Assembly: GCF_023573145.1 (NCBI RefSeq)
Contig: NZ_CP097635.1
Coordinates: forward strand, 1,860,001-1,924,000
Length of the DNA stretch: 64,000 nt
From: Aquincola tertiaricarbonis
Lineage (GTDB): Bacteria > Pseudomonadota > Gammaproteobacteria > Burkholderiales > Burkholderiaceae_C
Direction of reading: 5' to 3'
Position 1 is the first letter of the stretch; each line of letters opens with the position of its first letter. Below are positions 57,330-64,000 of the stretch, piece after piece. The notes beneath the pieces were generated by a model. That model searched no databases. It saw nothing but the letters and a program-made list of their open reading frames with translations, and was not told the DNA's origin. The position numbers and the translations under genes are program-made.

Positions 57330-57871
57330 TCGGGCTTGTAGCGCTCCACCGTCACCGCCTCCAGGCGGTAGCCGCTGGTGCCCATGGCCGAGGCGTTGCG
57401 GCTGACCTGCAGCGTGCCGCTGACCCACACCGCGTCCATCGCCTTGAACTTGGCCGGCTTCCTGGGCAGCACGTGCACGATCTGGTTGGCCGGCGGCGGT
57501 GGGGTGTGGATGCAGGCGCCGAAGTAGGGCACCAGCAGGAACTCGCTCACCTGGCCACTTTCGGCCTGTTCCAGCGGCACCAGGTAGCCGGGCAGGCGCA
57601 CCTTGGTGTTGTTCATCGTGTTGTTGGTGGGCGCGTTGTCCCAGGCTTCACGCAGCTTGTCCAGCATGGCCTGCGCGCGCGGGTCGTTGTCCTGCAGGTC
57701 GGCCGGTGGTGCATCCTTGAGCATGCCGTTCGGGTTCCAGTCCTTGGGCACCAGACTGTCCCAGGTGATGGTCTTGTAGCCGCCGGCCGGCGGCGCCGCG
57801 CGCACGCCCAGGCTGGCGAAAGAGGCGCCGCCCAGCAGGGCAGCCGACAGGACGGTACGACGCGACAACAT
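57326..57871 (-). CDS. DUF3299 secreted protein of the zinc operon
   Basis: 181 residues with an Arg-rich signal peptide (MLSRRTVLSAALLGGASFASLGVRA, Tat-like twin Arg). The core TWDSLVPKDW, VRLPGYLVPLE and FLLVPYFGACIHTPPPPANQIV is DUF3299. This family is repeatedly linked to Zur-controlled ABC systems of the Zrg type. A periplasmic metal-handling or assembly role is inferred from context only. Confidence 0.85.
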   Translation of the reverse strand: MLSRRTVLSAALLGGASFASLGVRAAPPAGGYKTITWDSLVPKDWNPNGMLKDAPPADLQDNDPRAQAMLDKLREAWDNAPTNNTMNNTKVRLPGYLVPLEQAESGQVSEFLLVPYFGACIHTPPPPANQIVHVLPRKPAKFKAMDAVWVSGTLQVSRNASAMGTSGYRLEAVTVERYKPE

Positions 57872-57875
57872 GCTT

Positions 57876-59135
57876 TCAGATCCTTGGTGACAGGCCGTCG
57901 ACCAGCGACAGCCGGTAGGCGCGCAGCGCAGGCAGCAGGCTGGCCAGCCAGCCGGTGGCCACCACCGCGGCGAACAGCATCCACTGCGCGGTGGACGGCA
58001 TGCCCCAGCCTATCACCAGCCCGTGTCGGGATTGCAACCAGGGCCCCAGCGCCGCCGCACCGCCCAGCGCCAGCAGCAGGCCCAGCAGCGCGCCCGCCAG
58101 GGTGACGAGCGCGCCTTCCAGCGCCAGCAGCGCCAGCACATGGCGCGGTCCGGCGCCCACGGCGCGCAGCACAGCCAGCTCGCGCCGGCGTTCGTTGAGG
58201 CCGGCCAGCACCACCGACACCAGGCCGGCCAGGCTCACCACGCCCACCATCACCGACATGGCCAGCAGCGCCTTCTCGCCCACGCCCACCACTTCCCACA
58301 GCTCGTCCAGCGCCACGCCGGGCAGGATGGCCATCAGCGGCTCGGCGCGGTAGTCGGCCACCCAGCGCTGCACCGAGAACACGGCCGGCCGGCTCTTCAG
58401 GCCCACCAGCGCGGCGGTCACGGCCTTGGGCTGCAGGTTCATCTCGCGCAGCTGGTCGGGCGTGAGCGCGCGGCCCGGCATCTGCACGCCGCCCACCCAG
58501 TCCACGTGCAGCGCCTCCATCGATTCGAGGCTGATGTGCACCGTGCGGTCCACCGGCGTGCCGGTGCGCGCCAGGATGCCGGTGACCACGAAGGGCTTGT
58601 CGGCATGCTCGGCCACCAGCTCGCCGCTGCCGTGCGCCAGCGTCAGGCGCTGGCCGAGCTTGTAGCCCAGCTGCTCGGCCACGTCGGCGCCCAGCACCGC
58701 CTCGAACAGCTGGTTGAAGGCCCGGCCTTCCGCCAGCTTCAGCGGCTGGCGGTTGCCGTAGCGGAAGCGCTCGAAGTACTCGCCGCTGGTGCCCAGCACC
58801 GGGTAGCCGCGGTGCGAATCGCCCAGCGAGATGGGCACCACCCAGGCCACCGCGCGGTGCGCGGCCAGCGCCTGCACGCTGGCCCAGCCCATGTTGTTGG
58901 TGGCCGCGCCGATGCGGAACACCGAGTACAGCAGCAGCTGGGTGGAGCCGGTGCGTGCGCCGACGATGAGGTCGGTGCCCGACACGGCGGACGAGAAGTT
59001 GGCCCGCAGGTCGGTGCGCAGCCGTTCGATGCCCATCAGCAGCAGCGTGGCCAGCGCGATGCTGGCCACCGTCAGCATCAGCGTGAAGCGGCGGTTCCAG
59101 GCGCTGCGCGCGGCCAGGGTGATCAAGGGCGTCAT
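57876..59135 (-). CDS. FtsX/MacB-type ABC transporter permease
   Basis: 419 residues. One N-terminal transmembrane helix, a periplasmic MacB-like core domain, then three C-terminal helices with the FtsX motif (LNERRRELAVLRAVGAGPRHVL). These permeases usually act mechanically on periplasmic partners or lipoproteins. It overlaps its ATPase gene by 4 nt. In Vibrio the related Zrg system pairs such a transporter with ZrgA. Confidence 0.9.
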   Translation of the reverse strand: MTPLITLAARSAWNRRFTLMLTVASIALATLLLMGIERLRTDLRANFSSAVSGTDLIVGARTGSTQLLLYSVFRIGAATNNMGWASVQALAAHRAVAWVVPISLGDSHRGYPVLGTSGEYFERFRYGNRQPLKLAEGRAFNQLFEAVLGADVAEQLGYKLGQRLTLAHGSGELVAEHADKPFVVTGILARTGTPVDRTVHISLESMEALHVDWVGGVQMPGRALTPDQLREMNLQPKAVTAALVGLKSRPAVFSVQRWVADYRAEPLMAILPGVALDELWEVVGVGEKALLAMSVMVGVVSLAGLVSVVLAGLNERRRELAVLRAVGAGPRHVLALLALEGALVTLAGALLGLLLALGGAAALGPWLQSRHGLVIGWGMPSTAQWMLFAAVVATGWLASLLPALRAYRLSLVDGLSPRI

Positions 59136-59857
59136 GCGGGTGCCCCCGTCGTGGCGGCGGCCAGCGCCGCGGCGCGGTTGAGCGCGGGCAGCGAGGCCCG
59201 CTGGCCGAAGCGGTCGGCCAGCCGCTGGTCGTGGCTGACGAAGACGATGGCGCTGCCGGCATCGGCGCAGGCCTGCAGCAGCACGTCGACGAACCGCTCG
59301 CGCAGGTCTTCGTCCAGCGCCGAGGTGGGCTCGTCGGCGATCACCAGCGCGGGCCGGCCGATCAGTGCTCGGGCCGCGGCCACGCGCTGCTGCTGGCCGA
59401 CCGACAGCGCGGTGGGCTCCCGCGTCCACAGCGCGGGCGGCAGGTCCATGCGCTGCAGCAGCGCGCGGGCGGCGGCGGGCGCATCACCCGCGGCCTGGCG
59501 GCGCACGGCCGAGAAGCGGCAGGGCAGCAGCACGTTGTCCAGCACGCTCAGGTAGGGCAGCAGGTTGAACTGCTGGAACACGTAGCCCACCTGGTCGGCG
59601 CGGCGCTGGTCGCGGCGGCCGGCGGGCAGCGCCGACCAGGCCTGGCCTTGCATCGTCACCAGGCCCGACTGCGGCTGCAGCACGCCGGCCAGGATGGACA
59701 GCAGCGTGCTCTTGCCGCAGCCGCTGGGCCCGTGCAGGAACAGCGTGCTGCCGGCCTGCACCTCGAAGTGGTCGATGGCCAGCGTGTCCTGCGCGGCACC
59801 CGGCCAGCGAAAGCGCAGGCCCTGGCAGCGCACCAGCGGCTCGGTGCCGGCGGTCAT
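59132..59857 (-). CDS. ABC transporter ATP-binding protein (MacB/LolD class)
   Basis: 241 residues. Walker A GPSGCGKST about 43, Q-loop YVFQQFNLLPYLS about 92, signature ALSVGQQQRVAAARALI about 150, Walker B LVIADEPTSALD about 170. Partner of the FtsX-type permease downstream. It overlaps both neighbours by 4 nt. Confidence 0.94.
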   Translation of the reverse strand: MTAGTEPLVRCQGLRFRWPGAAQDTLAIDHFEVQAGSTLFLHGPSGCGKSTLLSILAGVLQPQSGLVTMQGQAWSALPAGRRDQRRADQVGYVFQQFNLLPYLSVLDNVLLPCRFSAVRRQAAGDAPAAARALLQRMDLPPALWTREPTALSVGQQQRVAAARALIGRPALVIADEPTSALDEDLRERFVDVLLQACADAGSAIVFVSHDQRLADRFGQRASLPALNRAAALAAATTGAPA

Positions 59858-60399
59858 TTCGCCAGCACCACGCGCCGGTTCTTGCCGCTCAGCGTCTGCT
59901 TGGCCTGGCCCTGGGGGCCGGCCACCTGCACCTGCAGCACCTTCACCCGCTTGAACGCATCGGCCAGGCCGACGTCGATCCAGGCCGCGCGGGTGGCGTC
60001 GGTGCAGCGGTAGGTCACGCTGCCTTCCAGGTCGGCATGCTCGCCCTCGGCCGGTGCGCCGCCCAGGCCCAGCGCGCCCGATTCCAGCGTCACGGCTTGC
60101 AGCTGGCAGCCGGCCTGGGGGTCGATGCGCAACCAGCCATCGGCCGCGCGCAGCCGGGCCACGGCGGCATCGGCGGCCTGTTTCTCGGCGGCACTGCGCG
60201 GCGCCCGCTCGAAGCCCAGCAGGTTGTCCAGCGGCGTGTCGATTCCGATGGTGAGCTGTTCACGCTCGACGGCGATGTCCACCGCCACCTTGCCGTGCTC
60301 GTGCGCGGCGTGGGTCTGTGCCAGGGCCAGCGTGGGCAGCATCACGGCGGCGGCCAGGGCGGCCAGGGCGGCGAGCGAGGTACGGAGCGACTTCTTCAT
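59854..60399 (-). CDS. ZrgA-like (DUF2796) periplasmic zinc-binding protein
   Basis: 181 residues. Signal peptide (about 1-28), then HAAHEHGKVAVDIAVE, the DUF2796 opening, and IGIDTPLDNLLGFERAPR. Vibrio ZrgA of this family binds zinc for an ABC uptake route. The His-rich loop found in ZrgA is nearly absent here, leaving only the N-terminal HxxHEH cluster, so binding capacity may be lower. Confidence 0.85.
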   Translation of the reverse strand: MKKSLRTSLAALAALAAAVMLPTLALAQTHAAHEHGKVAVDIAVEREQLTIGIDTPLDNLLGFERAPRSAAEKQAADAAVARLRAADGWLRIDPQAGCQLQAVTLESGALGLGGAPAEGEHADLEGSVTYRCTDATRAAWIDVGLADAFKRVKVLQVQVAGPQGQAKQTLSGKNRRVVLAK

Positions 60400-62195
60400 G
60401 GCGTGCGGGCCACCGGCGGTTGCCAGGCGGCGATCAGGGTGGTGAGGTTGTGGTTCAGCAGCTTCAGGTAGCTGTCGGCGGCGGTGCCGGGGGGCGACAA
60501 GGCATCGGCGTACAGCGTGCCGCCGATCACCGCGCCGGTGTCCTGCGCCACGCGCTGCATCATGCGCGGGTTGCCGGTGTTCTCCAGGAACAGCGCGCGG
60601 GTCTGTTCGGCCTTCATCTGGCGCATCAGCCGCGCCAGGTCGGCGGCCGAAGGCTCGGCCGCGGTGGTCCAGCCCTGCACGCTGGCCAGGCGAATGCCGT
60701 AGGCGGCAGCCAGGTAGCCGAAGGCGTCGTGCGAGGTGATGGCGCGGCGCTGTTCGGCCGGCACCTGGGCCAGCAGGGCGCGCAGCCGTTGGTCCTGCGC
60801 GTCCAGCCGCTGCAGGTAGTGCGCGGCGCGGGCGTCGATGGCTGCGGCCTGCGCCGGCACCAGCCGGCCCAGCGCCACCCGCAGGTTCTCGATGTAGACG
60901 CGGGCATTGGCGGGGTCGTGCCAGGCATGCGGGTCGGGGGCGCCGTACACCATGCGCGGCCGGATGCCGGTGGTGGCCACCAGCACCGGGCCGCGGTAGC
61001 CCGAGGCCGCCACCAGCCGGTCGATCCAGCCTTCGAAGCGAAGCCCGTTCACCACCACCAGCTGCGCGGCGGCGAGCTGGCGCACGGCGGCGGGCGTGGG
61101 TTCGTACACATGGGCGTCGCCGCCGGGGCCCACCAGGCTGCTCACCTCCACCGCATCGCCGCCCACTTCGCGGGCCATGTCGGCCAGGATGGAGAAGCTG
61201 GCCACCACGCGCGGCCGTTCAGCCGACGCTGCTGCAGCCTGCGCCTGGGCCGGTGTGGGCAGGCCGGCCAGCACCAGCGCCACCACGCCCACGGCGGTGG
61301 CGCCGCCCAGCCAGGCCGCGGCCGGCGCGGCGACCGCCTGCGGGCGCCAGGCGGCACGCAGGCTGCCGTGCCGGCCCAGCGCCAGCGACAGCACGTACAC
61401 ACCACCCGCTACCAGCACGATGGCCGGGCCCGAGGGCAGGCTCGCGTGGTACGAGAGCAGCAGCCCCGCCCAGGCGCTGAAGGCCGCGATGCCCGCGGCC
61501 AGCAGCGCCAGCGCTTCCAGGCTGCGCACCCAGAAGCGGGCCGCGGTGGCCGGCAGCATCAGCAGGCCCACCGCCATCAAGGTGCCCAGCGCCTGGAAGC
61601 CGGCCACCAGGTTGCCCACCACCAGCGCCAGGAACAGGTAGTGCACCGCGGCCGAGCGGCGCGACACGGTGCGCATGAAGAGGCCGTCGCAGGCCTCGAA
61701 CACGATGGGCCGCCACAGCACAGCCAGCAGCAGCAGCGACACGCTGGACACGCCGGCCACCAGCTTCAGCGAGGCATCGTCCACCGCCAGCACGCTGCCG
61801 AACAGCACGTGCATCAGGTCGACGCTGCCGCCCTGGCGGGCGATCAGCAGCACGCCGGCCGCCAGCGCGATCAGGTAGAAGGCGGCGAAGCTCGCGTCTT
61901 CACGCTGCGGGGTGAAGCGGGCCACCACGCCGGCCAGCAGCGCCACCAGCAGCGCGGCCACGAAGGCACCGGCGCTCATCGCGCCCAGCGACAGGCCGGC
62001 CAGCAGATAGCCGACCGCCGCGCCGGGCAGCAGCGCATGGGCCATCGCATCGCCCACCAGGCTCATGCGGCGCAACACCAGCAAAGTGCCCAGCGGGCCG
62101 CAGGTCAGCGCCAGCGCCAGGCAGGCCACCAGCGCGCGGCGCATGAAATCGAACTCGGCAAAGGGCTGCCAGAACAGGGCTTGCATCAGGGTCAT
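60396..62195 (-). CDS. Fused zinc ABC permease and substrate-binding protein (ZnuB-ZnuA)
   Basis: 599 residues. Residues about 1-295 are a ZnuB/MntB-type permease with about eight helices (RRMSLVGDAMAHALLPGAAVGY; LGTLMAVGLLMLPA). A further helix at about 300-320 leads into a ZnuA-type cluster A-I binding protein (about 330-595) with metal ligands suggested by GGDAHVYEPTP, DPHAWHDP and SHDAFGYLA, and EN-x-GNPRMM. Permease and binding protein are normally separate, so the binding domain here is tethered to its own channel. The frame is continuous with no sign of an assembly error; the ATPase is the adjacent znuC. Confidence 0.88.
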   Translation of the reverse strand: MTLMQALFWQPFAEFDFMRRALVACLALALTCGPLGTLLVLRRMSLVGDAMAHALLPGAAVGYLLAGLSLGAMSAGAFVAALLVALLAGVVARFTPQREDASFAAFYLIALAAGVLLIARQGGSVDLMHVLFGSVLAVDDASLKLVAGVSSVSLLLLAVLWRPIVFEACDGLFMRTVSRRSAAVHYLFLALVVGNLVAGFQALGTLMAVGLLMLPATAARFWVRSLEALALLAAGIAAFSAWAGLLLSYHASLPSGPAIVLVAGGVYVLSLALGRHGSLRAAWRPQAVAAPAAAWLGGATAVGVVALVLAGLPTPAQAQAAAASAERPRVVASFSILADMAREVGGDAVEVSSLVGPGGDAHVYEPTPAAVRQLAAAQLVVVNGLRFEGWIDRLVAASGYRGPVLVATTGIRPRMVYGAPDPHAWHDPANARVYIENLRVALGRLVPAQAAAIDARAAHYLQRLDAQDQRLRALLAQVPAEQRRAITSHDAFGYLAAAYGIRLASVQGWTTAAEPSAADLARLMRQMKAEQTRALFLENTGNPRMMQRVAQDTGAVIGGTLYADALSPPGTAADSYLKLLNHNLTTLIAAWQPPVARTP

Positions 62196-62932
62196 CAGGC
62201 GGGGGAGGGCAGGGCGGCGGCTTGTCGGGCGAGTTGCCGCTCGGCGTGGCGCCAGGCGGCCGGGGCCAGTGCGGCGTCGGCCGGGCCCTGCAGCAGCGCG
62301 GTGCCGGCCATCAGCAGGGCGGAATCGAAATGCGCGCGGACGATGGCCTGCTCATGCAACACCGCGATGACGGTGCGGCCCTGGTCGCGCCAGGTCTGCA
62401 GCAGCGCCATCAGCGCGGTGGTGGTGTCTTCGTCCAGCGCGGCGAAGGGCTCGTCCAGCAGCAGCAGCCGGGCGTCTTGCAGGCACAGCCGGGCGAACAG
62501 CAGGCGCTGGAACTGGCCGGTGGACAGCTCACCGATCAGCCGGCGTTGCAGCGTCTGCAGGCCCAGGCGGTCCAGCACCTCGTCCACGGCCTGCGCCTGC
62601 GCGCGGCTCATGCCCCGCAGCGCGCCCAGCCGCGGCCACAAACCCATGGCGGCAAAGTCGGCCACGGTGATGGGAAAGCTGCGGTCCACCTGCGAGCGTT
62701 GCGGCAGGTAGCCCATGTGCGGCCGCAGGTCGGCCGCCACCTCGATGCGGCCGCTGTGGCGCTGCAGCCCGGCCATGGCGCCGATCAGGCTGCTCTTGCC
62801 GGCGCCATTGGGGCCGACGATGGCGTGCAGTGCGGCGCGGCTGAAATCGGCCTGCACGCCCGCCACGGCAGCCTGGCTGCCGTAGCGCACGCCCACGCCG
62901 TGCAGCTGCACCGCCGCGTCACTGGCCGCCAT
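62195..62932 (-). CDS. znuC: Zinc ABC transporter ATP-binding protein ZnuC
   Basis: 245 residues. Walker A GPNGAGKSS about 35, YLPQRSQVDRSFPITV (Q-loop, typical of zinc/manganese importers) about 75, signature ELSTGQFQRLLFARLC about 135, Walker B LLLLDEPFAALD about 155. ATG 62932 is used. It overlaps the preceding small ORF and the permease gene after it. Confidence 0.93.
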   Translation of the reverse strand: MAASDAAVQLHGVGVRYGSQAAVAGVQADFSRAALHAIVGPNGAGKSSLIGAMAGLQRHSGRIEVAADLRPHMGYLPQRSQVDRSFPITVADFAAMGLWPRLGALRGMSRAQAQAVDEVLDRLGLQTLQRRLIGELSTGQFQRLLFARLCLQDARLLLLDEPFAALDEDTTTALMALLQTWRDQGRTVIAVLHEQAIVRAHFDSALLMAGTALLQGPADAALAPAAWRHAERQLARQAAALPSPA

Positions 62933-63101
62933 GCATCGCCCACGCCGCCAGGGCCCACAGCAGGCCGACGCCCAGTGCCGCCACACCGGCGCGCGGCAAC
63001 GCGGCGCAGGCCAGCCAGCGCAAAGAAGCGGACGTGCCGCCATCGGCGTGCGGTGCAGCGGGCTGAACGGTCACCGGCGCGGAACTCAGACTTGGGATCA
63101 T
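62919..63101 (-). CDS. Small membrane protein at the head of the zinc operon
   Basis: 60 residues, first frame after the presumed Zur box, overlapping znuC by 14 nt. It has one hydrophobic helix (about 38-55, VAALGVGLLWALAAWAM). No known family. The coupling and position support translation, but the ribosome site is poor (AGGGG directly against the ATG), so it might be a non-conserved leader. Confidence 0.45.
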   Translation of the reverse strand: MIPSLSSAPVTVQPAAPHADGGTSASLRWLACAALPRAGVAALGVGLLWALAAWAMHGGQ

Positions 63102-63105
63102 CCCC

Positions 63106-63131
63106 TAATGATAACGAATTCTCTTTATCGG
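63106..63131. promoter_or_regulatory. Putative Zur box between zinc operon and zur
   Basis: An AT-rich island in a GC-rich context with inverted GATAA (63110-63114) and TTATC (63125-63129), similar to Fur/Zur operators. It lies between the leftward zinc operon and rightward zur, so one site could repress both when zinc is plentiful. Confidence 0.5.
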
Positions 63132-63176
63132 GCGTGAGAGAATCACCGACCCCCACGACCCGCCTTTCGCCAGACG

Positions 63177-63560
63177 ATGGAACGCTCCACCCGCCAACGC
63201 TCCGCCATCCGCGCCGTGATCGAGGCCGCCACGCGGCCGCTCACGCCGCAGGAAGTGCTGGACGGTGCGCGTACCGAGGTGGCTGGCATGGGCATCGCCA
63301 CCGTGTACCGCAACCTCAAGCTGCTGGTGGAAGAGGGCAGCGTGCAGGTGGTGGAACTGCCGGGCGACAGCCCGCGCTACGAGTCCAAGCACCTGGATCA
63401 CCACCACCACTTCCAGTGCCGGCAGTGCGACCGGGTGTTCGACGTGCACGGCTGCCCGGGCGACCTGACGCGCTTCGCGCCCACGGGCTTCCGCGTGGAA
63501 TCGCACGAGCTGACGCTGTATGGCCAGTGCGCCGACTGTGCCGGAGCGGCATCCGGCTAG
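63177..63560 (+). CDS. zur: Zinc uptake regulator, Fur family
   Basis: 127 residues, short for the family. Winged helix (about 1-70: RQRSAIRAVIEAATRPLTPQEV, GIATVYRNLKLLVEEG), then a His-rich segment HLDHHHHFQCRQC and a second CxxC near the C-terminus (CADC), giving a structural zinc site. Called Zur rather than Fur from its divergent zinc-uptake operon. It represses uptake genes when zinc-loaded. Confidence 0.85.
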   Translation: MERSTRQRSAIRAVIEAATRPLTPQEVLDGARTEVAGMGIATVYRNLKLLVEEGSVQVVELPGDSPRYESKHLDHHHHFQCRQCDRVFDVHGCPGDLTRFAPTGFRVESHELTLYGQCADCAGAASG

Positions 63561-63673
63561 GCCTGAGCGCCCACTTCAGGGCGTGGGATCAACGCTTGCT
63601 CGCTCTTGAGAGGGATGCGGCGGGCCCATGGGCACAGGCAGCATCGTGAAACCCTCCACACGGGAGCTGTGCC

Positions 63674-63928
63674 ATGACTGCCTCGACCCCCTCGCTGCCT
63701 TTGCCGCTGCCCCTGCTGGGCGAAACCCTGGCCGCCCACGGCTTCGACGCGGGCGACTTCGAGTTCGAGCAAGATCCGGAGCCCGACCTCAGCGCGGCGC
63801 TGGGCCTGCAGGACAGCCTGCTGCTGGTGCGCCGGCGCTCCACCGGAGCGGTGCGTTTTTACCTGGGGGCTTCCTGGTACAGCGCGGTGGTCAGCGACCT
63901 GGCCACCGGCGAATTCGGCCGAGCGTGA
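63674..63928 (+). CDS. Small hypothetical protein
   Basis: 84 residues with a GGGAG ribosome site 7 nt before the ATG. Acidic first half and a beta-rich end (LLLVRRRSTGAVRFYLGASWY). No family recognised, no membrane segment. Isolated on its strand, 113 nt after zur. Confidence 0.6.
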   Translation: MTASTPSLPLPLPLLGETLAAHGFDAGDFEFEQDPEPDLSAALGLQDSLLLVRRRSTGAVRFYLGASWYSAVVSDLATGEFGRA

Positions 63929-64000
63929 TCAGCCGGCGCGCCGCGCCTCCCGCGCGGCATTCACTTCCACCGACCGCAGGTCGGCCGCGGCCTTGTCCAG
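63929..64000 (-). CDS. C-terminal fragment of a gene running off the window
   Basis: On the minus strand an open frame enters from the right edge and stops at 63929, with residues LDKAAADLRSVEVNAAREAR near its end. The stop abuts the convergent small gene. Too short to identify. Confidence 0.4.
   Translation of the reverse strand: MDKAAADLRSVEVNAAREARRAG

Overview
This window comes from a GC-rich betaproteobacterium, most likely Burkholderiales of the Leptothrix/Rubrivivax/Azohydromonas kind. The reasons are a complete-looking fli/flg flagellar set of that type, a Bug-type binding protein, a PEP-CTERM exosortase substrate, and GC-rich intergenic repeats typical of the group. No rRNA or tRNA gene was seen.

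Layout. 1-4828 (minus): a type VI secretion spike (VgrG) followed by a phospholipase-D effector that runs off the window. 5042-16846: flagellar export and basal-body genes fliRQPONM, fliL and fliKJIHGF on the minus strand, with fliE divergent. 16959-21527: an adenosine/adenine-deaminase-like enzyme with a Bug binding protein and a divergent LysR regulator, then a PEP-CTERM protein, a VOC-family protein and a zinc-ribbon protein. 21852-35258: a type I-C CRISPR-Cas locus. It has a 70-repeat array with its leader next to cas2, then cas2-cas1-cas4-cas7-cas8c-cas5 and cas3, all transcribed leftward. 35606-42416: flgGHIJKL. 42425-56153: signalling genes (EAL-like/HDOD protein, PAS histidine kinase and ANTAR response regulator, an AbiE-type toxin-antitoxin pair, a second kinase, an Hpt protein, a REC-PAS-GGDEF-EAL protein and a diguanylate cyclase). 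56169-63560: a zinc-uptake operon (small membrane ORF, znuC, a znuB-znuA fusion, a ZrgA-like protein, an ABC ATPase and permease, DUF3299, DUF1624) opposite zur. A small hypothetical gene and a gene fragment close the window.

The most interesting spot is the 353-nt gap between cas3 and cas5 (32452-32804). On the plus strand it holds a solitary CRISPR-repeat-like element: a UUCG hairpin followed by GTGGATTGAAAC. Next comes a 32-nt spacer-like segment ending in a 12-bp hairpin. The spacer-like segment matches, 80 nt away, a TTC-preceded sequence with 15 of the first 22 positions identical, and positions 6, 12 and 18 are among the mismatches, as expected for type I Cascade. That target covers the putative promoter of the cas5-cas2 operon, whose first reading frame is an unannotated 42-codon one-helix membrane protein. 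This is the architecture of a crRNA-like antitoxin or regulator RNA (CreA/CreR) that makes Cascade repress a toxin gene and/or its own operon. It is inferred from sequence alone.

The array contains one tandem spacer duplication and two pairs of near-identical spacers. Each pair shares the PAM-proximal end and differs by one nucleotide at the distal end, which suggests repeated acquisition from the same protospacers.
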